Source: Setophaga petechia (taxonomy: Eukaryota > Chordata > Aves > Passeriformes > Parulidae). Taken from it: a stretch of DNA of 64,000 nt. The stretch lies in NCBI GenBank assembly GCA_024362935.1, contig JANCRA010000120.1:379501-443500 (forward strand), read 5' to 3'. Position numbers and translations under genes: made by a program. The stretch's first letter is position 1. The number at the start of each line of letters is the position of its first letter. This document shows positions 24,199 to 36,492 of this stretch, one piece after another. The notes beneath the pieces are model-generated. The model saw nothing but the letters and a program-made list of their open reading frames with translations, was not told the origin of the DNA and searched no databases.

Positions 24199-27100
24199 CT
24201 TGAAAGGAAGGCGTCTTAGACAACTTTCTTTTTCTTGTTACAGAACACACTGCAGCCCTCGGGGCAACTTCTAGAACACGATAGGAGATGTTTAGTGAGC
24301 AAGAAGGTTTTCTCCTTGCGAGACATAGTGAAAAAGCTATTTGCTTAGATGTAGGTGACAAGAAACACTTACTGCAGTGCACTGAAAAGCTAACTGCTAC
24401 ACAGCACTGCGATTGTGTTAGCAGCCTGCAAAGTGCTAGAAAACTACTTTCCCACTCTCTTGCCTTTTTCTTCACATTAATACTTGAAAGGAAGGCATCT
24501 TAGACAACTTTCTTTTTCTTGTGTCAAAAAACTCTGCAGCCCTCTCTGCAACATCTACAACACGATGGAAGCTGTTTAAGTGAGCAGGAAGGTTTTCTCC
24601 TTGCGAGACATAGTGAAAAAGCTATTTGCTTAGATGTAGGTGACAAGAAACACTTACTGCAGTGCACTGAACAGCTAACTGCTACACAGCACTAGTACTG
24701 TGTTAGCAGCTTGCAAAGTGCTAGAAAACAGTACTTTCCCACTCTCTTGCCTTTCCCTTCACATTAATACTTGAAAGGAAGGCGTCTTAGACAACTTTCT
24801 TTTACATTTTGCAAAACACACTGCAGCCCTCTGTGCAACTTCTACAACACGATGGAAGTTGTTTAGTGAGCAGCAACGTTTTCCCCTTGCGAGACAAAGT
24901 GAAAAAGCTATTTGCTCAGATGTAGGTATCAAGAAAGACTTACTGCCGTGCACTGACAAGCTAACTGCTACACAGCACTGGGATTGTGTTAGCAGCTCTC
25001 AAAGTGCTAGAAAACAGTACTTTCCCACTCTCTTGCCTTTCCCTTCACATTAATACTTGAAAGGAAGGCGTCTTAGACAACTTTCTTTTTCTTGTTACAG
25101 AACACACTGCAGCCCTCGGGGCAACTTCTAGAACACGATAGGAGATGTTTAGTGAGCAAGAAGGTTTTCTCCTTGCGAGACATATTGAAAAAGCTATTTG
25201 CTTAGATGTAGGTGACAAGAAACACTTACTGCAGTGCGCTGGCAAGCTAACTGCTACACAGCACTGCGATTGTGTTAGCAGCCTGCAAAGTGCTAGAAAA
25301 CAGTACTTTCCCACTCTCTTGCCTTTCCCTTCACATTAATACTTGAAAGGAAGGCATCTTAGACAACTTTCTTTTTCTTGTGTCAAAAAACTCTGCAGCC
25401 CTCTCTGCAACATCTGCAACACGATGGAAGTGGTTTAGTGAGCAGAAAGGTTTTCTCCTTGCGAGACATAGTGAAAAAGCTATTTGCTTAGATGTAGGTG
25501 ACAAGAAACACTTACTGCAGTGCACTGAACAGCTAACTGCTACACAGCACTGCGATTGTGTTAGCAGCTTGCAAAGTGCTAGAAAACAGTACTTTCCCAC
25601 TCTCTTGCCTTTCCCTTCACATTAATACTTGAAAGGAAGGCGTCTTAGACAACTTTCTTTTACATTTTGCAAAACACACTGCTGCCGTCTGTGCAACTTC
25701 TACAACACGATGGAAGTTGTTTATTGAGCAGCAACGTTTTCCCCTTGCGAGACATAGTGAAAAAGCTTCTTGCTTAGATGTAGGTGACAAGAAACACTTA
25801 CTGCAGTGCACTGAACAGCTAACTGCTACACAGCACTAGTACTGTGTTAGCAGCTTGCAAAGTGCTAGAAAACAGTACTTTCCCACTCTCTTGCCTTTCC
25901 CTTCACATTAATACTTGAAAGGAAGGCGTCTTAGACAACTTTCTTTTATATTTTGCAAAACACACTGCAGCCCTCTGTGCAACTTCTACAACACGATGGA
26001 AGTTGTTTAGTGAGCAGCAACGTTTTCCCCATGCGAGACATAGTGAAAAAGCTATTTGCTCAGATGTAGGTATCAAGAAACACTTACTGCCGTGCACTGA
26101 CAAGCTAATTGCTACACAGTACTGCGATTGTGTTAGCAGCTTGCAAAGTGCTAGAAAACAGTACTTTCCCACTCTCTTGCCTTTCCCTTCACATTAATAC
26201 TTGAAAGGAAGGCGTCTTAGACAACTTTCTTTTTCTTGTGTCAAAAAACTCTGCAGCCCTCTCTGCAACATCTACAACACGATGGAAGTTGTTTAGTGAG
26301 CAGGAAGGTTTTCTCTTTGGGAGACATAGTGAAAAAGCTATTTGCTTAGATGTAGGTGACAAGAAACACTTACTGCAGTGCAGTGACAAGTTAATTGGTA
26401 CACAGCACAGGGATTGTGTTAGCAGCTCTCAAAGTGATAGAAAACAGTACTTTCCCACTCTCTTGCCTTTCCCTTCACATTAATACTTGAAAGGAAGGCG
26501 TCTTAGACAACTTTCTTTTTCTTGCTGCAAAACACACTGCAGCCCTCTGTGCAACTTCTAGAACACGATAGGAAATGTTTAGTGAGCAGGAAGGTTTTCT
26601 CCTTGCGAGACATAGTGAAAAAGCTTTTTGCTTAGATGTAGGTGACAAGAAACACTTACTGCAGTGCACTGAACAGCTAACTGCTACACAGCACTAGGAT
26701 TGTGTTAGCAGCTTGCAAAGTGCTAGAAAACAGTACTTTCCCACTCTCTTGCCTTTCCCTTCACATTAATACTTGAAAGGAAGGCGTCTTAGACAACTTT
26801 CTTGTACATTTTGCAAAACACACTGCTGCCGTCTGTGCAACTTCTACAACACGATGGAAGTTGTTTAGTGAGCAGCAACGTTTTCCCCTTGCGAGACAAA
26901 GGGAAAAAGCTATTTGCTCAGATGTAGGTATCAAGAAACACTTACTGCCGTGCACTGACAAGCTAATTGCTACACAGCACTGCGATTGTGTTAGCAGCTT
27001 GCAAAGTGCTAGAAAACAGTACTTTCCCACTCTCTTGCCTTTCCCTACACATTAATACTTGAAAGGAAGGCGTCTTAGACAACTTTCTTTTTCTTGTTAC

Positions 27101-28487
27101 AGAACACACTGCAGCCCTCTGTGCAACTTCTAGAACACGATAGGAGATGTTTAGTGAGCAGGAAGGTTTTCTTCTTGCGAGACAGAGTGAAAAAGTTATT
27201 TGCTTAGATGTAGGTGACAAGAAACACTTACTGCAGTGCAGTGACAAGTTAATTAGTACACAGCACTGGGATTGTGTTTGCAGCGCTCAAAGTGATAGAA
27301 AACAGTACTTTCCCACTCTCTTGCCTTTCCCTTCACATTAATACTTGAAAGGAAGGCGTCTTAGACAACTTTCTTTTTCTTGCTGCAAAACACACTGCAG
27401 CCCTCTGTGCAACTTCTAGAACACGATAGGAAATGTTTAGTGAGCAGGAAGGTTTTCTCCTTGCGAGACATAGTGAAAAAGCTTTTTGCTTCGATATAGG
27501 TGACAAGAAACACTTACTGCAGTGCACTGAACAGCTAATTGCTACACAGCACTGCGATTGTGTGAGCAGCCTGCAAAGTGCTAGAAAACAGTACTTTCCC
27601 ACTCTCTTGCCTTTCCCTTCACATTAATACTTGAAAAGAAGGCATCTTAGACAACTTTCTTTTTCTTGTGTCAAAAAACTCTGCAGCCCTCTCTGCAACA
27701 TCTGCAACACGATGGAAGTGGTTTAGTGAGCAGGAAGGTTTTCTCCTTGCGAGACATAGTGAAAAAGCTATTTGCTTAGATGTAGGTGACAAGAAACACT
27801 TACTGCAGTGCACGGAAAAGCTAATTGCTACACAGAACTGGGATTGTGTTAGCAGCTTACAAAGTGCTAGAAAACAGTACTTTCCCACTCTCTTGCCTTT
27901 CCCTTCACATTAATACTTGAAAGGAAGGCGTCTTAGACAACTTTCTTTTACATTTTGCAAAACACACTGCAGCCCTCTGTGCAACTTCTAAAACACGATG
28001 GAAGTTGTTTAGTGAGCAGGAACGTTTTCCCCTTGCGAGACAAAGGGAAAAAGCTATTTGCTCAGATGTAGTTATCAAGAAACACTTACTGCCGTGCACT
28101 GACAAGCTAATTGCTACAGAGCACTGCGATTGTGTTAGCAGCTTGCAAAGTGCTAGAAAACAGTACTTTCCCACTCTCTTGCCTTTCCCTTCACATTAAT
28201 ACTTGAAAGGAAGGCGTCTTAGACAACTTTCTTTTTCTTACTACAAAACACACTGCAGCACTCTGTGCAACTTCTAGAACACGATAGAAGTTCTTTAGTG
28301 AGCAGCAACGTTTTCCCCTTGCGAGACAAAGTGAAAAAGCTATTTGCTCAGATGTAGGTATCAAGAAACACTTACTGCCGTGCACTGACAAGCTAATTGC
28401 TACACAGCACTGCGATTGTGTTAGCAGCTTGCAAAGTGCTAGAAAACAGTACTTTCCCACTCTCTTGCCTTTCCCTTCACATTAATA
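24199..28487 (+). repeat. Right-domain 15-monomer higher-order unit, copy 1
   Basis: Classes are B-C-A-B-C-A-A-C-D-A-B-D-C-A-N at 24199, 24483, 24770, 25056, 25342, 25628, 25914, 26200, 26486, 26772, 27058, 27344, 27630, 27916 and 28202. The anchor pair is diagnostic. The B at 24199 is 284 bp (GAAAACTACTTTCCC, CCTTTTTCTTC) and the C at 24483 is 287 bp (GCTGTTTAAGTGAGC). Other markers are AAAGACTTACTGCC (24770), GCGCTGGCAAG (25056), GAGCAGAAAGG (25342), TTTATTGAGC (25628), CCCCATGCGAG (25914), CACAGGGATTG (26200), CTTGTACATTTTG (26772), GTTAATTAGTACAC (27058), CACGGAAAAGC (27630) and CTACAGAGCAC (27916). Confidence 0.9.
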
Positions 28488-31400
28488 CTTGAAAGGAAGG
28501 CGTCTTATACAACTTTCTTTTTCTTGTTACAGAACACACTGCAGCCCTCGGGGCAACTTCTAGAACACGATAGGAGATGTTTAGTGAGCAAGAAGGTTTT
28601 CTCCTTGCGAGACATAGTGAAAAAGCTATTTGCTTAGATGTAGGTGACAAGAAACACTTACTGCAGTGCACTGAAAAGCTAACTGCTACACAGCACTGCG
28701 ATTGTGTTAGCAGCCTGCAAAGTGCTAGAAAACTACTTTCCCACTCTCTTGCCTTTTTCTTCACATTAATACTTGAAAGGAAGGCATCTTAGACAACTTT
28801 CTTTTTCTTGTGTCAAAAAACTCTGCAGCCCTCTCTGCAACATCTACAACACGATGGAAGCTGTTTAAGTGAGCAGGAAGGTTTTCTCCTTGCGAGACAT
28901 AGTGAAAAAGCTATTTGCTTAGATGTAGGTGACAAGAAACACTTACTGCAGTGCACTGAACAGCTAACTGCTACACAGCACTAGTACTGTGTTAGCAGCT
29001 TGCAAAGTGCTAGAAAACAGTACTTTCCCACTCTCTTGCCTTTCCCTTCACATTAATACTTGAAAGGAAGGCGTCTTAGACAACTTTCTTTTACATTTTG
29101 CAAAACACACTGCAGCCCTCTGTGCAACTTCTACAACACGATGGAAGTTGTTTAGTGAGCAGCAACGTTTTCCCCTTGCGAGACAAAGTGAAAAAGCTAT
29201 TTGCTCAGATGTAGGTATCAAGAAAGACTTACTGCCGTGCACTGACAAGCTAACTGCTACACAGCACTGGGATTGTGTTAGCAGCTCTCAAAGTGCTAGA
29301 AAACAGTACTTTCCCACTCTCTTGCCTTTCCCTTCACATTAATACTTGAAAGGAAGGCGTCTTAGACAACTTTCTTTTTCTTGTTACAGAACACACTGCA
29401 GCCCTCGGGGCAACTTCTAGAACACGATAGGAGATGTTTAGTGAGCAAGAAGGTTTTCTCCTTGCGAGACATATTGAAAAAGCTATTTGCTTAGATGTAG
29501 GTGACAAGAAACACTTACTGCAGTGCACTGAACAGCTAACTGCTACACAGCACTAGTACTGTGTTAGCAGCTTGCAAAGTGCTAGAAAACAGTACTTTCC
29601 CACTCTCTTGCCTTTCCCTTCACATTAATACTTGAAAGGAAGGCGTCTTAGACAACTTTCTTTTATATTTTGCAAAACACACTGCAGCCCTCTGTGCAAC
29701 TTCTACAACACGATGGAAGTTGTTTAGTGAGCAGCAACGTTTTCCCCATGCGAGACATAGTGAAAAAGCTATTTGCTCAGATGTAGGTATCAAGAAACAC
29801 TTACTGCCGTGCACTGACAAGCTAATTGCTACACAGTACTGCGATTGTGTTAGCAGCTTGCAAAGTGCTAGAAAACAGTACTTTCCCACTCTCTTGCCTT
29901 TCCCTTCACATTAATACTTGAAAGGAAGGCGTCTTAGACAACTTTCTTTTTCTTGTGTCAAAAAACTCTGCAGCCCTCTCTGCAACATCTACAACACGAT
30001 GGAAGTTGTTTAGTGAGCAGGAAGGTTTTCTCTTTGGGAGACATAGTGAAAAAGCTATTTGCTTAGATGTAGGTGACAAGAAACACTTACTGCAGTGCAG
30101 TGACAAGTTAATTGGTACACAGCACAGGGATTGTGTTAGCAGCTCTCAAAGTGATAGAAAACAGTACTTTCCCACTCTCTTGCCTTTCCCTTCACATTAA
30201 TACTTGAAAGGAAGGCGTCTTAGACAACTTTCTTTTTCTTGCTGCAAAACACACTGCAGCCCTCTGTGCAACTTCTAGAACACGATAGGAAATGTTTAGT
30301 GAGCAGGAAGGTTTTCTCCTTGCGAGACATAGTGAAAAAGCTTTTTGCTTAGATGTAGGTGACAAGAAACACTTACTGCAGTGCACTGAACAGCTAACTG
30401 CTACACAGCACTAGGATTGTGTTAGCAGCTTGCAAAGTGCTAGAAAACAGTACTTTCCCACTCTCTTGCCTTTCCCTTCACATTAATACTTGAAAGGAAG
30501 GCGTCTTAGACAACTTTCTTGTACATTTTGCAAAACACACTGCTGCCGTCTGTGCAACTTCTACAACACGATGGAAGTTGTTTAGTGAGCAGCAACGTTT
30601 TCCCCTTGCGAGACAAAGGGAAAAAGCTATTTGCTCAGATGTAGGTATCAAGAAACACTTACTGCCGTGCACTGACAAGCTAATTGCTACACAGCACTGC
30701 GATTGTGTTAGCAGCTTGCAAAGTGCTAGAAAACAGTACTTTCCCACTCTCTTGCCTTTCCCTACACATTAATACTTGAAAGGAAGGCGTCTTAGACAAC
30801 TTTCTTTTTCTTGTTACAGAACACACTGCAGCCCTCTGTGCAACTTCTAGAACACGATAGGAGATGTTTAGTGAGCAGGAAGGTTTTCTTCTTGCGAGAC
30901 AGAGTGAAAAAGTTATTTGCTTAGATGTAGGTGACAAGAAACACTTACTGCAGTGCAGTGACAAGTTAATTAGTACACAGCACTGGGATTGTGTTTGCAG
31001 CGCTCAAAGTGATAGAAAACAGTACTTTCCCACTCTCTTGCCTTTCCCTTCACATTAATACTTGAAAGGAAGGCGTCTTAGACAACTTTCTTTTTCTTGC
31101 TGCAAAACACACTGCAGCCCTCTGTGCAACTTCTAGAACACGATAGGAAATGTTTAGTGAGCAGGAAGGTTTTCTCCTTGCGAGACATAGTGAAAAAGCT
31201 TTTTGCTTCGATATAGGTGACAAGAAACACTTACTGCAGTGCACTGAACAGCTAATTGCTACACAGCACTGCGATTGTGTGAGCAGCCTGCAAAGTGCTA
31301 GAAAACAGTACTTTCCCACTCTCTTGCCTTTCCCTTCACATTAATACTTGAAAAGAAGGCATCTTAGACAACTTTCTTTTTCTTGTGTCAAAAAACTCTG

Positions 31401-32204
31401 CAGCCCTCTCTGCAACATCTGCAACACGATGGAAGTGGTTTAGTGAGCAGGAAGGTTTTCTCCTTGCGAGACATAGTGAAAAAGCTATTTGCTTAGATGT
31501 AGGTGACAAGAAACACTTACTGCAGTGCACGGAAAAGCTAATTGCTACACAGAACTGGGATTGTGTTAGCAGCTTACAAAGTGCTAGAAAACAGTACTTT
31601 CCCACTCTCTTGCCTTTCCCTTCACATTAATACTTGAAAGGAAGGCGTCTTAGACAACTTTCTTTTACATTTTGCAAAACACACTGCAGCCCTCTGTGCA
31701 ACTTCTAAAACACGATGGAAGTTGTTTAGTGAGCAGGAACGTTTTCCCCTTGCGAGACAAAGGGAAAAAGCTATTTGCTCAGATGTAGTTATCAAGAAAC
31801 ACTTACTGCCGTGCACTGACAAGCTAATTGCTACAGAGCACTGCGATTGTGTTAGCAGCTTGCAAAGTGCTAGAAAACAGTACTTTCCCACTCTCTTGCC
31901 TTTCCCTTCACATTAATACTTGAAAGGAAGGCGTCTTAGACAACTTTCTTTTTCTTACTACAAAACACACTGCAGCACTCTGTGCAACTTCTAGAACACG
32001 ATAGAAGTTCTTTAGTGAGCAGCAACGTTTTCCCCTTGCGAGACAAAGTGAAAAAGCTATTTGCTCAGATGTAGGTATCAAGAAACACTTACTGCCGTGC
32101 ACTGACAAGCTAATTGCTACACAGCACTGCGATTGTGTTAGCAGCTTGCAAAGTGCTAGAAAACAGTACTTTCCCACTCTCTTGCCTTTCCCTTCACATT
32201 AATA
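28488..32204 (+). repeat. Right-domain unit, 13-monomer deletion derivative
   Basis: B-C-A-B-A-C-D-A-B-D-C-A-N at 28488, 28772, 29059, 29345, 29631, 29917, 30203, 30489, 30775, 31061, 31347, 31633 and 31919. Compared with copy 1 it lacks the C and A monomers equivalent to 25342 and 25628. Elsewhere it reads almost the same as copy 1 by eye. The first B monomer has a private change, CTTATAC for CTTAGAC (28508), which the next unit shares. Confidence 0.88.
29345..29630 (+). repeat. Hybrid monomer at a two-monomer deletion junction
   Basis: The 5' part is that of monomer 25056 (CCCTCGGGGC, GACATATTG, CTATTTGC). The 3' part is that of monomer 25628 (GTGCACTGAACAGC, CACTAGTACTG). The switch must lie between about 29487 and 29526, within sequence common to both parents. 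A single crossover between misaligned monomers two positions apart gives exactly this hybrid and exactly the two missing monomers. Confidence 0.85.
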
Positions 32205-35200
32205 CTTGAAAGGAAGGCGTCTTATACAACTTTCTTTTTCTTGTTACAGAACACACTGCAGCCCTCGGGGCAACTTCTAGAACACGATAGGAGATGTTTA
32301 GTGAGCAAGAAGGTTTTCTCCTTGCGAGACATAGTGAAAAAGCTATTTGCTTAGATGTAGGTGACAAGAAACACTTACTGCAGTGCACTGAAAAGCTAAC
32401 TGCTACACAGCACTGCGATTGTGTTAGCAGCCTGCAAAGTGCTAGAAAACTACTTTCCCACTCTCTTGCCTTTTTCTTCACATTAATACTTGAAAGGAAG
32501 GCATCTTAGACAACTTTCTTTTTCTTGTGTCAAAAAACTCTGCAGCCCTCTCTGCAACATCTACAACACGATGGAAGCTGTTTAAGTGAGCAGGAAGGTT
32601 TTCTCCTTGCGAGACATAGTGAAAAAGCTATTTGCTTAGATGTAGGTGACAAGAAACACTTACTGCAGTGCACTGAACAGCTAACTGCTACACAGCACTA
32701 GTACTGTGTTAGCAGCTTGCAAAGTGCTAGAAAACAGTACTTTCCCACTCTCTTGCCTTTCCCTTCACATTAATACTTGAAAGGAAGGCGTCTTAGACAA
32801 CTTTCTTTTACATTTTGCAAAACACACTGCAGCCCTCTGTGCAACTTCTACAACACGATGGAAGTTGTTTAGTGAGCAGCAACGTTTTCCCCTTGCGAGA
32901 CAAAGTGAAAAAGCTATTTGCTCAGATGTAGGTATCAAGAAAGACTTACTGCCGTGCACTGACAAGCTAACTGCTACACAGCACTGGGATTGTGTTAGCA
33001 GCTCTCAAAGTGCTAGAAAACAGTACTTTCCCACTCTCTTGCCTTTCCCTTCACATTAATACTTGAAAGGAAGGCGTCTTAGACAACTTTCTTTTTCTTG
33101 TTACAGAACACACTGCAGCCCTCGGGGCAACTTCTAGAACACGATAGGAGATGTTTAGTGAGCAAGAAGGTTTTCTCCTTGCGAGACATATTGAAAAAGC
33201 TATTTGCTTAGATGTAGGTGACAAGAAACACTTACTGCAGTGCGCTGGCAAGCTAACTGCTACACAGCACTGCGATTGTGTTAGCAGCCTGCAAAGTGCT
33301 AGAAAACAGTACTTTCCCACTCTCTTGCCTTTCCCTTCACATTAATACTTGAAAGGAAGGCATCTTAGACAACTTTCTTTTTCTTGTGTCAAAAAACTCT
33401 GCAGCCCTCTCTGCAACATCTGCAACACGATGGAAGTGGTTTAGTGAGCAGAAAGGTTTTCTCCTTGCGAGACATAGTGAAAAAGCTATTTGCTTAGATG
33501 TAGGTGACAAGAAACACTTACTGCAGTGCACTGAACAGCTAACTGCTACACAGCACTGCGATTGTGTTAGCAGCTTGCAAAGTGCTAGAAAACAGTACTT
33601 TCCCACTCTCTTGCCTTTCCCTTCACATTAATACTTGAAAGGAAGGCGTCTTAGACAACTTTCTTTTACATTTTGCAAAACACACTGCTGCCGTCTGTGC
33701 AACTTCTACAACACGATGGAAGTTGTTTATTGAGCAGCAACGTTTTCCCCTTGCGAGACATAGTGAAAAAGCTTCTTGCTTAGATGTAGGTGACAAGAAA
33801 CACTTACTGCAGTGCACTGAACAGCTAACTGCTACACAGCACTAGTACTGTGTTAGCAGCTTGCAAAGTGCTAGAAAACAGTACTTTCCCACTCTCTTGC
33901 CTTTCCCTTCACATTAATACTTGAAAGGAAGGCGTCTTTGACAACTTTCTTTTATATTTTGCAAAACACACTGCAGCCCTCTGTGCAACTTCTACAACAC
34001 GATGGAAGTTGTTTAGTGAGCAGCAACGTTTTCCCCATGCGAGACATAGTGAAAAAGCTATTTGCTCAGATGTAGGTATCAAGAAACACTTACTGCCGTG
34101 CACTGACAAGCTAATTGCTACACAGTACTGCGATTGTGTTAGCAGCTTGCAAAGTGCTAGAAAACAGTACTTTCCCACTCTCTTGCCTTTCCCTTCACAT
34201 TAATACTTGAAAGGAAGGCGTCTTAGACAACTTTCTTTTTCTTGTGTCAAAAAACTCTGCAGCCCTCTCTGCAACATCTACAACACGATGGAAGTTGTTT
34301 AGTGAGCAGGAAGGTTTTCTCTTTGGGAGACATAGTGAAAAAGCTATTTGCTTAGATGTAGGTGACAAGAAACACTTACTGCAGTGCAGTGACAAGTTAA
34401 TTGGTACACAGCACAGGGATTGTGTTAGCAGCTCTCAAAGTGATAGAAAACAGTACTTTCCCACTCTCTTGCCTTTCCCTTCACATTAATACTTGAAAGG
34501 AAGGCGTCTTAGACAACTTTCTTTTTCTTGCTGCAAAACACACTGCAGCCCTCTGTGCAACTTCTAGAACACGATAGGAAATGTTTAGTGAGCAGGAAGG
34601 TTTTCTCCTTGCGAGACATAGTGAAAAAGCTTTTTGCTTAGATGTAGGTGACAAGAAACACTTACTGCAGTGCACTGAACAGCTAACTGCTACACAGCAC
34701 TAGGATTGTGTTAGCAGCTTGCAAAGTGCTAGAAAACAGTACTTTCCCACTCTCTTGCCTTTCCCTTCACATTAATACTTGAAAGGAAGGCGTCTTAGAC
34801 AACTTTCTTGTACATTTTGCAAAACACACTGCTGCCGTCTGTGCAACTTCTACAACACGATGGAAGTTGTTTAGTGAGCAGCAACGTTTTCCCCTTGCGA
34901 GACAAAGGGAAAAAGCTATTTGCTCAGATGTAGGTATCAAGAAACACTTACTGCCGTGCACTGACAAGCTAATTGCTACACAGCACTGCGATTGTGTTAG
35001 CAGCTTGCAAAGTGCTAGAAAACAGTACTTTCCCACTCTCTTGCCTTTCCCTACACATTAATACTTGAAAGGAAGGCGTCTTAGACAACTTTCTTTTTCT
35101 TGTTACAGAACACACTGCAGCCCTCTGTGCAACTTCTAGAACACGATAGGAGATGTTTAGTGAGCAGGAAGGTTTTCTTCTTGCGAGACAGAGTGAAAAA

Positions 35201-36492
35201 GTTATTTGCTTAGATGTAGGTGACAAGAAACACTTACTGCAGTGCAGTGACAAGTTAATTAGTACACAGCACTGGGATTGTGTTTGCAGCGCTCAAAGTG
35301 ATAGAAAACAGTACTTTCCCACTCTCTTGCCTTTCCCTTCACATTAATACTTGAAAGGAAGGCGTCTTAGACAACTTTCTTTTTCTTGCTGCAAAACACA
35401 CTGCAGCCCTCTGTGCAACTTCTAGAACACGATAGGAAATGTTTAGTGAGCAGGAAGGTTTTCTCCTTGCGAGACATAGTGAAAAAGCTTTTTGCTTCGA
35501 TATAGGTGACAAGAAACACTTACTGCAGTGCACTGAACAGCTAATTGCTACACAGCACTGCGATTGTGTGAGCAGCCTGCAAAGTGCTAGAAAACAGTAC
35601 TTTCCCACTCTCTTGCCTTTCCCTTCACATTAATACTTGAAAAGAAGGCATCTTAGACAACTTTTTTTTCTTGTGTCAAAAAACTCTGCAGCCCTCTCTG
35701 CAACATCTGCAACACGATGGAAGTGGTTTAGTGAGCAGGAAGGTTTTCTCCTTGCGAGACATAGTGAAAAAGCTATTTGCTTAGATGTAGGTGACAAGAA
35801 ACACTTACTGCAGTGCACGGAAAAGCTAATTGCTACACAGAACTGGGATTGTGTTAGCAGCTTACAAAGTGCTAGAAAACTGTACTTTCCCACTCTCTTG
35901 CCTTTCCCTTCACATTAATACTTGAAAGGAAGGCGTCTTAGACAACTTTCTTTTACATTTTGCAAAACACACTGCAGCCCTCTGTGCAACTTCTACAACA
36001 CGATGGAAGTTGTTTAGTGAGCAGGAACGTTTTCCCCTTGCGAGACAAAGGGAAAAAGCTATTTGCTCAGATGTAGTTATCAAGAAACACTTACTGCCGT
36101 GCACTGACAAGCTAATTGCTACAGAGCACTGCGATTGTGTTAGCAGCTTGCAAAGTGCTAGAAAACAGTACTTTCCCACTCTCTTGCCTTTCCCTTCACA
36201 TTAATACTTGAAAGGAAGGCGTCTTAGACAACTTTCTTTTTCTTACTACAAAACACACTGCAGCCCTCTGTGCAACTTCTAGAACATGATAGAAGTTGTT
36301 TAGTGAGCAGCAACGTTTTCCCCTTGCGAGACAAAGTGAAAAAGCTATTTGCTCAGATGTAGGTATCAAGAAACACTTACTGCCGTGCACTGACAAGCTA
36401 ATTGCTACACAGCACTGCGATTGTGTTAGCAGCTTGCAAAGTGCTAGAAAACAGTACTTTCCCACTCTCTTGCCTTTCCCTTCACATTAATA
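32205..36492 (+). repeat. Right-domain 15-monomer higher-order unit, copy 2 (complete)
   Basis: B-C-A-B-C-A-A-C-D-A-B-D-C-A-N at 32205, 32489, 32776, 33062, 33348, 33634, 33920, 34206, 34492, 34778, 35064, 35350, 35636, 35921 and 36207. The order and markers match 24199-28487 throughout. Differences I can see are few: CTTATAC at the start (shared with 28488), CTTTGAC in 33920, the poly-T leader in 35636, AACTGTACTTT at the end of 35636, CTACAAC instead of CTAAAAC in 35921, and CATGAT with GTTGTTTAG in 36207. Confidence 0.9.

Noticed and set aside
24199..36492. Near-identical long units as an assembly duplication artefact
   Set aside because: The copies differ by specific substitutions and by a clean two-monomer loss with a hybrid junction, which argues for real copies. 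Raw reads would be needed to exclude local assembly errors fully.
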